Below, one piece after another: positions 34,912-43,855 of a DNA stretch of 64,000 nt. The translations under genes and the position numbers were made by a program. The DNA is taken from the NCBI GenBank assembly GCA_029100405.1, contig JAQXPG010000014.1, positions 1 through 64,000 of the forward strand, written 5' to 3'. Position 1 is the first letter of the stretch; every line of letters begins with the position of its first letter. Under the pieces are notes generated by a model, which was given only the letters and a program-made list of their open reading frames with translations, did not search any database and was not told where the DNA came from. Source of the DNA: Lachnospiraceae bacterium. Lineage in GTDB: Bacteria > Bacillota > Clostridia > Lachnospirales > Lachnospiraceae.

Positions 34912-37563
34912 TCAACCCAGCTGTTCTGCCAGGGTTTCCTTTGCCTTCTCCAAGGCTGCATCGATTCCTTCCGGTTTCTTGCCGCCGGCCTGAGCCATGT
35001 TGGGACGTCCGCCGCCGCCACCGCCGACCAGACCGGAAATGGCCTTGATCAGATTGCCTGCATGCGCACCACGTGATACAGCGTCATCGGTAGCCATGGC
35101 CAGAAGGTTGACCTTACCGTCTGCTTCGGAAGCGATCACGATCACACCGGATCCGAGTTTCTCCTTGAAGGAGTCGCCGAGATCCCTCAGTTCCTTGCCG
35201 CCGACATTAGGCACATGAACTGCCAGAAGCTTCACGCCCTTGACATCCTGAACCTGATCCATCACATCACCGGCTGCTGCCTGAGCAGCCTTGGCTTTCA
35301 GAGACTCGTTTTCCGACTTCAGAGCTTTCAATTCTTCCTGCATCTTAACGATCCGCTCGGTAAGTTCTGCCGGAGTTACCTTGGCAGCTTCGCTGGCTTC
35401 ATGGAGAAGCTTTTCTTCTCCCTCATAATATGCCAGGAGACCATCGGATGTGACAGCCTCGATCCGGCGGACTCCGGAACTTACACCGGACTCGGACAGG
35501 ATCTTAAATGCGCCAAGCTCGCCGGTATTGGAAACATGGGTTCCACCGCAAAGCTCTACGGAGAAGTCTCCGATTTTTACGACTCGAACCTTATCGCCAT
35601 ACTTCTCACCGAACAGTGCCATAGCACCCGTTTTCTTGGCATCCTCCAGAGACATGACCTCGGTATGTACCGGAAGAGCCTTGGCAATTTCCTCATTGAC
35701 CAGGTCTTCCACCTTCTTCAGTTCTTCCCCGGTCATCGCCGAGAAATGCGTGAAGTCAAAACGCAGACGGTCTTCCTTATTCTCGGAACCGGCCTGCTGC
35801 ACATGATCGCCCAGGACCTTCTGCAGAGCACTCTGTAAGAGATGAGTTGCGGTATGGTTTCTGGAGATCAGATTTCTCCTCTTTTTATCCACAGACAGAT
35901 GGACCTTGGATCCTACGGTAAGAGAACCCTTGGTCATGACACCGACATGTCCGATCTTGCCGCCTAGAAGATGGATGGTATCCTCAACACGGAATTCTCC
36001 ATCTTCGTTATAGATACGGCCATGGTCACCCAGCTGACCTCCCATGGTGCCATAGAAAGGAGTCTCATCTACAATGATCGTACCCTTCTGGCCCTCGGTC
36101 AGGGCATCTACGATCTCAGATTCTGTGGTCAGAACAGAGATCTTAGAGTCATGGTCCAGATTTGCATTATAACCCACAAAGGTCGATGTAATGGCCGGAT
36201 CGATCTCCTGGTAAACCGATGCATCGGTTCCCATGTAGTTGGTTTCCTTCCGGGCATCATGGGCCTGTTTCCTCTGCTTTTCCATGCAGGCCTCAAAGCC
36301 GGCCTTGTCATAGGTGAAGCCCTTCTCTTCCAGGATCTCAGCGGTCAGATCTACAGGGAAACCATAAGTATCATAGAGACGGAAGGCATCCTCACCGGAA
36401 AGCTCGGTCTTACCTTCTGCCTTCAGGGCATCCTCATGCTCGGAAAGCATCTCCAGCCCCTTGTCGATGGTCTTATTGAACTGCTCTTCTTCCGTGGTCA
36501 GAACCTTCTTAATGAAAGCGGCCTTCTCGGCAAGTTCCGGATATCCCATCTTAGAGGATTCGATAACAACATCAGCCAGTTTTGCCAGGAAGCTTCCCTC
36601 AATACCAAGCATTCTGCCATGACGGGCAGCCCGGCGGATCAGACGGCGGAGAACATAGCCCCGGCCCTCATTAGAAGGCAGGATGCCGTCGGATACCATG
36701 AAGGTTGCCGAACGGATATGGTCGGTGATCAGGCGGATCGAGACATCGTCCTTCTCATTTTCCTTATAGGTCTTATGGGCAAGGTCACAGATGGCATTTC
36801 GAATGGCTACCATGGTGTCGATATCGAAAACGGACTCCACATCCTGCATCACAACTGCCAGACGCTCGAGGCCCATGCCGGTATCGATATTCTTCTGAGA
36901 CAGCTCGGTATAACCGCCATGTCCGTCGCCCTCGAACTGGGTGAAGACATTGTTCCAGATCTCCATGAAACGGTCACCTTCGCCGCCAAGGACATCTTCC
37001 GGACCATTGCCATACTTCTCACCACGGTCATAGTGCATCTCCGTGCAGGGACCGCAGGGGCCTGCGCCATGCTCCCAGAAATTATCGGAAGAGCCATCGG
37101 CATTCCGGCCGATCCGCATGATGTGGTCGGAAGGAACATTCATCTCTTCGTGCCAGATCTTATATGCTTCATCGTCATCAATATAGATCGTGACGTAAAG
37201 TCTCTCAGGATCCAGTTTCAGAACCTCTGTCAGAAATTCCCAGCTCCAGTGAATGGCTTCGGTCTTGAAATAATCACCGAAGGAGAAATTTCCCAGCATT
37301 TCGAAGAAGGTCAGATGACGCTCGGTCTTACCGACATTCTCGATATCACCGGTTCTTACACACTTCTGGCAGGTGGTAACACGTCTTCTCGGCGGGATCT
37401 CCTGGCCCGTGAAATAGGGCTTCAGGGGAGCCATTCCTGCATTGATCAGGAGAAGGCTGTTGTCATTATGGGGTACCAGGGAAAAGCTCTTCATGACAAG
37501 GTGTCCCTTGCTTTCGAAGAAATCCAGGTACATTTTTCTGAGTTCATTTACTCCGTACTTCAT
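34912..37563 (-). CDS. alaS: Alanyl-tRNA synthetase
   Basis: Class II synthetase of 883 residues charging tRNA-Ala. The catalytic core starts MYLDFFESKGHLVMKSFSLV; the editing domain has HTATHLLQSAL and the CGGTH zinc site; the C-terminal DHHA1 region (about 800-870) has the glycine-rich GLVGGGGGGRPNMAQ. Full length. It has its own promoter and no T-box in the 110-nt leader. Confidence 0.98.
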   Translation of the reverse strand: MKYGVNELRKMYLDFFESKGHLVMKSFSLVPHNDNSLLLINAGMAPLKPYFTGQEIPPRRRVTTCQKCVRTGDIENVGKTERHLTFFEMLGNFSFGDYFKTEAIHWSWEFLTEVLKLDPERLYVTIYIDDDEAYKIWHEEMNVPSDHIMRIGRNADGSSDNFWEHGAGPCGPCTEMHYDRGEKYGNGPEDVLGGEGDRFMEIWNNVFTQFEGDGHGGYTELSQKNIDTGMGLERLAVVMQDVESVFDIDTMVAIRNAICDLAHKTYKENEKDDVSIRLITDHIRSATFMVSDGILPSNEGRGYVLRRLIRRAARHGRMLGIEGSFLAKLADVVIESSKMGYPELAEKAAFIKKVLTTEEEQFNKTIDKGLEMLSEHEDALKAEGKTELSGEDAFRLYDTYGFPVDLTAEILEEKGFTYDKAGFEACMEKQRKQAHDARKETNYMGTDASVYQEIDPAITSTFVGYNANLDHDSKISVLTTESEIVDALTEGQKGTIIVDETPFYGTMGGQLGDHGRIYNEDGEFRVEDTIHLLGGKIGHVGVMTKGSLTVGSKVHLSVDKKRRNLISRNHTATHLLQSALQKVLGDHVQQAGSENKEDRLRFDFTHFSAMTGEELKKVEDLVNEEIAKALPVHTEVMSLEDAKKTGAMALFGEKYGDKVRVVKIGDFSVELCGGTHVSNTGELGAFKILSESGVSSGVRRIEAVTSDGLLAYYEGEEKLLHEASEAAKVTPAELTERIVKMQEELKALKSENESLKAKAAQAAAGDVMDQVQDVKGVKLLAVHVPNVGGKELRDLGDSFKEKLGSGVIVIASEADGKVNLLAMATDDAVSRGAHAGNLIKAISGLVGGGGGGRPNMAQAGGKKPEGIDAALEKAKETLAEQLG

Positions 37564-37673
37564 GGATGAAAACCTCTCATGCCAATATGGCCAGTTTTAG
37601 GATAAAAATGATTACGCTTGGTTTTTTCTGTTTCGGAACTCTCGCAATAATCATAGTGATAACAAACGTTTAA

Positions 37674-37702
37674 ATTATAAGAGATTGAACCCGTCTTGTA
37701 AA
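37674..37702 (-). promoter_or_regulatory. Promoter of alaS
   Basis: TTTACA (37697-37702), 17-bp spacer, TATAAT (37674-37679) on the minus strand. Confidence 0.8.
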
Positions 37703-37748
37703 GCTTTCGGGGGCTTTCTGTTCAATCTTCTTCCCTTTCGAAAACCTT

Positions 37749-38534
37749 TTATGAAGGAGATCTCCTGTCATCCGGGATCTCATAGACAATATTCTCCCGG
37801 TCGATGGAGACCACCTTATCCGCAAGACCTCTCAATTCCGGATCCTCCTTTACGGCCCGGATCTGGCCGTAATCCTGCCAGAGATGCATAGGGAAAACGA
37901 GATCTGCCGGGATATGTCTTAAGAAATAGGAAATCCCGAGCCTTGCGCCCTCTCCCAGCCTTCCATCCAGATCCACAAAGGCCAGATCGATATGTTTTTC
38001 CTTCAGATGACGAAGTTCCCTCTTGTAATTGGCTCCGCTCATCTGGCTGTAAAGTTCGCGCTCCACACCCCAGTTCCACCAGTTCAGATCCCCGGCATGG
38101 TAGATTCTGAGACCCTCGCAAGTCACAAAGTAAGCGACTCCAATGGTATTGGGATTTAAGGTATATATTTCCAGATCCCCGACTTCTAAGTTCTGGCGGA
38201 CACCCATCCTCTTCACCCGTTTCCGGGAAGCCATGGAAAGACCGTATTTTCTTTTGGTCGAAGCGTCGATTTTCAGATCTCTCGGTAAAATGTAGACCGT
38301 GTCTTTTCTTTTCTCGAGCCATTCAAAGATCTTAGGATCATAGGAATCCTTCTGGCTATTGGTCACAAAGAAGTAAAGTTTCTTGTCTTCCGGCAAAAGA
38401 GGCAGATGGCCGTGGAGACGGATCGGGGGCTGACAGTCCAGAAGGGCCGTGTCAGGAATATAGTCAAAGACCAGAATGTGGTGGTCTAATTCCACCACAA
38501 AACAGTTCTGGTGGACAAAGGTTACTCTTATCAT
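37749..38534 (-). CDS. MBL-fold hydrolase-like protein with degraded metal site
   Basis: A 261-residue protein that matches the metallo-beta-lactamase fold group seen in Clostridia (FVVELDHHILVFDY start, YHAGDLNWW at about 145-153, FPMHLWQDY near 220). The usual HxHxDH motif after the second strand is replaced by TNSQKDS at 58-64, so the first metal site looks lost, while HAGD and the later His remain. Hydrolase activity is therefore doubtful. SD GGAGG precedes the ATG. It lies just downstream of nothing obvious and upstream of the alaS promoter region. Confidence 0.75.
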   Translation of the reverse strand: MIRVTFVHQNCFVVELDHHILVFDYIPDTALLDCQPPIRLHGHLPLLPEDKKLYFFVTNSQKDSYDPKIFEWLEKRKDTVYILPRDLKIDASTKRKYGLSMASRKRVKRMGVRQNLEVGDLEIYTLNPNTIGVAYFVTCEGLRIYHAGDLNWWNWGVERELYSQMSGANYKRELRHLKEKHIDLAFVDLDGRLGEGARLGISYFLRHIPADLVFPMHLWQDYGQIRAVKEDPELRGLADKVVSIDRENIVYEIPDDRRSPS

Positions 38535-38595
38535 ACTTTAAAGTACCTCCAAAACGGGGAAAGTTTTAATTGGATGAAGTAAAATGATCTTACCC

Positions 38596-38660
38596 ATCTT
38601 ACTCAATCTTATTCATCTTACTCAATCTTATTTATCTTACTCAATCTTACTTATCTTACC
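38596..38660. repeat. 19-bp tandem repeat, about 3.4 units
   Basis: Units of ATCTTACTCAATCTTATTC start at 38596, 38615 and 38634, with a partial fourth at 38653. It lies between the divergent MBL-like and ClC genes. Confidence 0.9.
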
Positions 38661-38792
38661 ATGAAAGAGATCTGCCGGGACAGACACAGACTAAAAAACT
38701 TGTATCCCTTTTCTTTTTTATTTATCATAAGACATGTATATTATTTACCTTTTGGCACTCAATAAAATTTCTCCGAGAAAACGAGGCAGTAA

Positions 38793-40061
38793 ATGCAAGA
38801 AGAGAAAGAAAAATATTCCATGCATCTGAAAAACCGCCTGACCATCAGCGGCTTACGGATCCAAAAAATCATCAAATGGACTCTCATTTCCCTACTGGAG
38901 GGCCTGGTTCTCGGCCTGATTGGCACCGTCTTCTATTATGGCATTGCCTGGGCGACAGGATTTCGGCAAAACCATCTCTATGTAGTTCTCCTCCTGCCTT
39001 TTGGTGCCATGGTGATTCACTGGCTTTATCATATCACGAAAAGAGACAACCCCGGCGGAACCAACCTGGTTCTGGCCTCCATACGGGATGGACAGAAGAT
39101 TCCGCTTCGAATGACGCCTCTGATTTTTATTTCCACGATTTTCTCTCATTTCTGCGGAGCATCGGTCGGAAGAGAGGGAGCTGCCCTCCAGTTGGGAGGC
39201 AGCGTCGGAGCTTATATGGCAAAGCTTTTCCACCAGAAAGATGACAGCCGGAGAATTATGGTCATTTCCGGTATGGGAGCCGCATTCTCCGCTTTACTGG
39301 GGACCCCCCTGTCAGGAGCAGTCTTTGCTATGGAGATCACTTCTGTCGGCGTCATGTATTATCCTGCTCTTTTACCCAGTGTCATTTCCGCCTTGACCGC
39401 TCACAGAGTTGCCCTTCTTCTTCACCAGCCCCTGCCCAGATATGCGATCGGGAAGGTGCCGGAATTTACTTTTCTTTCCGCATTAAAAATCAGCCTGGTC
39501 GGGATCGCTTCCGGTCTGGCTGCCGTTCTTTTCATCCTGGCATTAAGAGAAGCCGGGAAATACGCCGGCAGCCTGGTCGGAAATAAATACCTCCGTGCCT
39601 TTGTCATCGGCTGTATTCTTCTGGGCCTGACCCTTCTCACAAGTTTTCTTGAGAAGACGCCTCAGCAATATAACGGGGCAGGCATTGATATGATCGAGCA
39701 GGCAATCCTGGGAAATTCCCCCTGGTATGCCTTTCTCATGAAAATCCTGTTTACAGCACTCTCTATTGCCGCCGGCTACAAGGGTGGTGAAATTGTTCCT
39801 TCCTTCTTCATCGGAGCGACACTGGGCGCTGCCATCGGACCACTTCTCGGCTTAAGTCCGGCACTTGCTGCCGCTGCCGGTATGGGGGCTGTCTTCTGTG
39901 GTGTCACCAACTGCCCCATGACCGGTCTGGTCTTCCTCTTTGAACTCTTCGGCTTCAAGGCTATGCCCTTCTTCCTCCTGCCGATCGCCATAAGTTATGT
40001 GGCAAGTTCCTACTACAGCTTGTACAAGACGCAGGACTTCCACTTCAAAAAATACATTTGA
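38793..40061 (+). CDS. ClC-family chloride channel / H+-Cl- exchanger
   Basis: Integral membrane protein of 422 residues with about ten membrane segments. ClC signatures: GREGAALQLGGSVGA (gating glutamate in GREG) and GGEIVPSFFIGATLGA (GxFxP region). The selectivity segment GSGIP is replaced by PGGTNLVLA, a common variant in bacterial homologues. There are no CBS domains. It is one of few plus-strand genes and is convergent with a LysR regulator. Confidence 0.9.
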   Translation: MQEEKEKYSMHLKNRLTISGLRIQKIIKWTLISLLEGLVLGLIGTVFYYGIAWATGFRQNHLYVVLLLPFGAMVIHWLYHITKRDNPGGTNLVLASIRDGQKIPLRMTPLIFISTIFSHFCGASVGREGAALQLGGSVGAYMAKLFHQKDDSRRIMVISGMGAAFSALLGTPLSGAVFAMEITSVGVMYYPALLPSVISALTAHRVALLLHQPLPRYAIGKVPEFTFLSALKISLVGIASGLAAVLFILALREAGKYAGSLVGNKYLRAFVIGCILLGLTLLTSFLEKTPQQYNGAGIDMIEQAILGNSPWYAFLMKILFTALSIAAGYKGGEIVPSFFIGATLGAAIGPLLGLSPALAAAAGMGAVFCGVTNCPMTGLVFLFELFGFKAMPFFLLPIAISYVASSYYSLYKTQDFHFKKYI

Positions 40062-40070
40062 TCACAGTGA

Positions 40071-40120
40071 AAAAAGTCCTGCCACATGGCATGCTTTGTA
40101 TGCCATATGGCAGGACTTTT
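40071..40120. terminator. Bidirectional terminator, ClC gene / LysR gene
   Basis: AAAAAGTCCTGCCA pairs with TGGCAGGACTTTT, with an inner TGGCAT/ATGCCA stem. It is A- and T-flanked so it works for both convergent genes. Confidence 0.9.
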
Positions 40121-40165
40121 CTCGCTTATTTCATACATTTCACCTGATCAGGAAAATGTCAGGCC

Positions 40166-41014
40166 TCAGTTCATCCGCAAAGCATTCACAAACTCACGGA
40201 TCACGGAGTTATTGTCGGCCGGTCTATATTCCATAAAAACCTTATTCCGGATAGAGAAATCCAGTGACACCAGGATCACTTGATCCAGGCCATGCACAGT
40301 TGACAGGGGAAGAATGGCATAGCCCCTCTTCTGCAGAACTTGCATGAGCTGATCCATCAGCATCTTCCGGGTCTCGACCTTTGCGATCGGCTCTCCGTAG
40401 ATGGCCTTCATCTGATCACTCAATGTGGTTTTATACCAATCAGAATCTGACTTTGTGATAAAGGTCTCGTTTTTTAAAATGGCAGAAATACTCTGATACT
40501 TCTTCCAGAGATCTCTGTGAATAAAAAGTGCGGACCCGCTTTCATAGATCTTCGCAGACATAAATTCGCTCGAAGACTCTTGAGCGGAAGAATAGAGGAC
40601 TGCATCGATGGCGTGACCGGCCAGCTGTTTCTCCAAATTAGAGAGATTGTCAAAGCTGAAGCTTACCGTGACATCCGGATGATCTTCCTGGAAACTCCGT
40701 ATTCCGGGGAATTCCAGATACTCCTGCATAGCAATGCCGACACGGATCTCCTTCCCGCAATTGCTCCGGATCTCCACGAGAAGCTTTTGATAATCATCTT
40801 CAATCTGTCGAAGGCCCCGGTAGAGCTGACGGCCGGATGGTGTCAGAAAAGCCTTTCTATGCTCCCGGGCAAAGAGATCGAATCCTACCTCTTCTTCCAG
40901 GTTGGAAATATACTTGCTCATCGTGGCCTGAGAAATATTACACTCATCCGCTGCCTCTGAGAAATTTTCCAGTTCTGCTGCCCGAAGGAAATATCTGATT
41001 TTATTTAGATCCAT
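40166..41014 (-). CDS. LysR-family transcriptional regulator
   Basis: A 282-residue LysR protein: N-terminal winged helix (MDLNKIRYFLRAAELENFSE; ISQATMSKYISNLEEEVGF) and a periplasmic-binding-like effector domain. Target and effector are unknown. Two dyad sequences upstream (41065-41099) could be its autoregulatory sites. It is convergent with the ClC gene and downstream of the alpha-galactosidase operon terminator. Confidence 0.9.
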   Translation of the reverse strand: MDLNKIRYFLRAAELENFSEAADECNISQATMSKYISNLEEEVGFDLFAREHRKAFLTPSGRQLYRGLRQIEDDYQKLLVEIRSNCGKEIRVGIAMQEYLEFPGIRSFQEDHPDVTVSFSFDNLSNLEKQLAGHAIDAVLYSSAQESSSEFMSAKIYESGSALFIHRDLWKKYQSISAILKNETFITKSDSDWYKTTLSDQMKAIYGEPIAKVETRKMLMDQLMQVLQKRGYAILPLSTVHGLDQVILVSLDFSIRNKVFMEYRPADNNSVIREFVNALRMN

Positions 41015-41064
41015 AATGGACCTCCCCTACCTGCAAAATTGATTCTTCTCATATGTTGCAATCA

Positions 41065-41099
41065 TTCAAAGTTTGAATATAATCTATCGAATATTATAT
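41065..41099. promoter_or_regulatory. Paired palindromes upstream of the LysR gene
   Basis: TTCAAAGTTTGAA (41065-41077) is a perfect palindrome, and ATATAAT-N9-ATTATAT (41077-41099) is a dyad of LysR-box style. They lie 50-85 bp before the lysR start, so they may be operators or contain its promoter. Confidence 0.5.
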
Positions 41100-41119
41100 C
41101 ATTCCACCATAAAAAAGAG

Positions 41120-41168
41120 GGAAAAAAAGCACATTCCCTTGAAAAAACTCGAGGAAATGTGCTTTTCA
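41120..41168 (-). terminator. Terminator of the alpha-galactosidase operon
   Basis: Minus strand AAAAGCACATTTCC pairs with GGGAATGTGCTTTT (one G-T pair), followed by T7. Confidence 0.85.
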
Positions 41169-41272
41169 GTTTTTTTTCAGTTCTTTTTTTTAGTCTTTTT
41201 TTCAGTTCTTATTTCGTTTCGGTTTCTGAAGACAAGAGCTGTCCTACTGATTTCCTGCAGTTACTTTAAGCT

Positions 41273-43837
41273 TTATGCCTCGTTTGCTGGAGCTTCTTGT
41301 GTCTCTTTTGCCGGATCTTCTTGTTTCTCTTCCGTCTGTTCCACCGCTTCCAGGAAATAGAGCCTGGAGCTTGCGTCCTTGAAGACACGGACATTGTTGA
41401 TCCCGCTTCCGATATAGGCCTGAGTCAGGGGCTTTCCATATTCGATCAGGCTGTCTCCATAGGCATAGGAATCTTCCTTTTCTCCATCCAGATGATAGAA
41501 TTTGGCGATCAGATTATGCACCAGGGAATCCTGCTTGACATGGATGGGCAGGCCGACCGTATTCACCAGATCTCCGAAAGTCTTCACATTGACCTGAATG
41601 GGCAGATTCGAGAAATGATATTTCTTGTCCGGATCCAATCCCCTTGCCACATAAGTAAGATGCGGATCTGCAGGATGGATCTCCTTTTCTGCCACCATTG
41701 CCACGGCCTGTTTCCGATCCGGGCTTACAATGGTCCAGGTAATGATATTATCCGACTGGCCCTCTCCTCCTGCCGGAGACATAAGGCCTAAGGCCCTGCC
41801 AAGATCCGAAGCCCGGTTTCCTGCAGCCAGGGACTCACTGGTCCGATAGAAGTCACCGAACTGCAGGGTCTTACGATACTTCTTATAGATACTGATCTGC
41901 ACGGCAATGGCCTGACAGTCTTCCTTCGACATATCGCAGAGATTACATTCATAACCCAGGTTCCCGAAGAAGGCCACATTGGCCCTGGTCTCCATCGGAG
42001 TGACCCTTAAGGTCTGGTGATTCGGCACGGCAGAAACATGAGAAGTATAGGTAATCTGGGGATAGCCGTAACTGTAGCCGTTCTGGATATCCATACGGGA
42101 AACCGCATCCGTATTATCGCTGGCCCAGATCTGAGAGAAGAAACATAGAGCGCCCAGGTCAAAGCGGCAGCCGCCGGAAGCGCATCCTTCCCAGAGAATG
42201 TCCGGAAAGGCTTCTGTCAGATTCTTCATCAATTGATAGACACCCAGCATGTAACGGTGCAGGGTCTCGCCCTGACGATCCGCAGGCAGATACTTCGAAT
42301 AAATATCCGAAACGATCCGATTCATATCCCACTTGACATAATCGATCTCTGACGACTGCAAAACGGCTGAAATTGCCTTGGTAATATATTCCACTACGGC
42401 CGGATTAGCGAAGTCCAGAAGTCTCTGATTTCTTCCTTCCGCATGATCCTTTCCCGGGATGTCCATGGACCAGTCCGGATGGGCCCGGTAGAGGTCCGAA
42501 TCCACATTGACCATTTCAGGTTCGATCCAGATCCCGAATTTCAGGCCAAGCTTATGAATCTTATCCGAAAGTCCCTTGAGTCCTCCCGGAAGTTTCTTGG
42601 TATTGACCTGCCAGTCGCCTAAGGCACGGTGGTCGTCCGACCTCTGTCCGAACCAGCCGTCATCCATGACAAAAAGCTCCACGCCGGCTTCCTTGCCCTT
42701 CTTGGCAAGCTTTAAAAGCTTTCCTTCATCGATATCGAAGTAATTGGCTTCCCAGCTGTTCAGGAGAACCGGCCTTTCCTTATTTTTCCATACGCCCCGG
42801 CTGATATGCCTTCTGACAAAGTGGTGCATATTCTGTGACATGCCATTATAACCCTGGTCCGAAAAGGTCATTACAGCTTCCGGCGTCTCAAATTCCTCAC
42901 CGGGATTCAGATGCCAGGAAAAATGATCCGGATTGATGCCGCTCACAAAACGGGTCTTTCCGAAAGAATTCACATCGAAGGCTTCGTAGTGGTTGCCGGA
43001 ATAAATGAGATTAAAGCCATAGACTCTGCCCCGGTCTTCATCCGCCAGGGGCTCAGCCATAAGGACCAGAGGATTGGACCGGTTGGAGGAAGTGCCGGTA
43101 AAGGAAGAATTGACAAACTTTCCGGCAGTCAGTATGGTCTCATATTTTCCCATTTCCTTGGTCCAGCCGCCATGGAAGGATGTGATCCGATAACCGCTGG
43201 CCGGGAAATCCAAAAGATTCGACAGGGCCCGGGTCAGGGTGACCTCAGTGCTGCTTGCATTGATAAATTTGGCTGACCGGCTGATGACATCGCAGTCCTC
43301 GTAAACGTAGTAATGGAGTTCTACGATATAACCCGCATTCCGATCCCTTAAGGAAAGTAAAAGATGGTCTACCTTTCCGCCATCGGCGGGATCGCCGTAG
43401 GAAGAAGGCAGGGTCCGGAAAGGCTCCTTATGATCCAGGATCTCATGGGAAAGATAGACCAGATCCAAAGTCGAACTCCCATCGGCCGCAAGGATCCCGA
43501 ATTGAGGCTCCCGGATGTCGCCCTTGCCATAAGCGGATGTCTCCATGGAGAGATCTTCCAGAGACAGCTCCGGATGGTCATTCTGATAGAGGATGGAGTT
43601 CCCGTGCGCATTGGTATGGGATTCTTCCAGATGACTGGTCTCATCCACATGGATCTTTTTGCCATAATAGAGATGCTCCAACTGACCGGTCGCAGTGGTC
43701 CGAAAGAGATAGCTGGTATGGCCGGTCTCCAGGACAAAGTTCAGAAGGGTCAGGGTTTTCTCCTGCTTTTCCTCGTCATTGCCCTTTCCTGTGTTTTCTC
43801 CGGAGATCGTCTGCTTGGTTTCAAAAATGCGAATCAT
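41273..43837 (-). CDS. Alpha-galactosidase (GH36)
   Basis: An 854-residue glycoside hydrolase family 36 enzyme that removes terminal alpha-galactose from melibiose or raffinose-type sugars. The nucleophile aspartate is in KWDMNR; the acid/base aspartate is in WASDNTDAVSR, after CASGGCRFDLGAL. No signal peptide is seen, so it is cytoplasmic. The last 25 residues are an acidic, Ala-rich repeat tail (EDPAKETQEAPANEA). It follows the GPH transporter gene by 18 bp, so uptake and cleavage are co-expressed. Confidence 0.96.
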   Translation of the reverse strand: MIRIFETKQTISGENTGKGNDEEKQEKTLTLLNFVLETGHTSYLFRTTATGQLEHLYYGKKIHVDETSHLEESHTNAHGNSILYQNDHPELSLEDLSMETSAYGKGDIREPQFGILAADGSSTLDLVYLSHEILDHKEPFRTLPSSYGDPADGGKVDHLLLSLRDRNAGYIVELHYYVYEDCDVISRSAKFINASSTEVTLTRALSNLLDFPASGYRITSFHGGWTKEMGKYETILTAGKFVNSSFTGTSSNRSNPLVLMAEPLADEDRGRVYGFNLIYSGNHYEAFDVNSFGKTRFVSGINPDHFSWHLNPGEEFETPEAVMTFSDQGYNGMSQNMHHFVRRHISRGVWKNKERPVLLNSWEANYFDIDEGKLLKLAKKGKEAGVELFVMDDGWFGQRSDDHRALGDWQVNTKKLPGGLKGLSDKIHKLGLKFGIWIEPEMVNVDSDLYRAHPDWSMDIPGKDHAEGRNQRLLDFANPAVVEYITKAISAVLQSSEIDYVKWDMNRIVSDIYSKYLPADRQGETLHRYMLGVYQLMKNLTEAFPDILWEGCASGGCRFDLGALCFFSQIWASDNTDAVSRMDIQNGYSYGYPQITYTSHVSAVPNHQTLRVTPMETRANVAFFGNLGYECNLCDMSKEDCQAIAVQISIYKKYRKTLQFGDFYRTSESLAAGNRASDLGRALGLMSPAGGEGQSDNIITWTIVSPDRKQAVAMVAEKEIHPADPHLTYVARGLDPDKKYHFSNLPIQVNVKTFGDLVNTVGLPIHVKQDSLVHNLIAKFYHLDGEKEDSYAYGDSLIEYGKPLTQAYIGSGINNVRVFKDASSRLYFLEAVEQTEEKQEDPAKETQEAPANEA

Positions 43838-43855
43838 AGGCTTATTTCCTTCCTA

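Noticed and set aside
35971..37569. 532-codon plus-strand frame opposite alaS
   Set aside because: Antisense to a clear alaS; product has no recognisable domain and composition of a shadow frame.
37564..37680. T-box leader for alaS
   Set aside because: Leader is only about 110 nt and lacks AGAGAG and the GGTGG-ACC motif.
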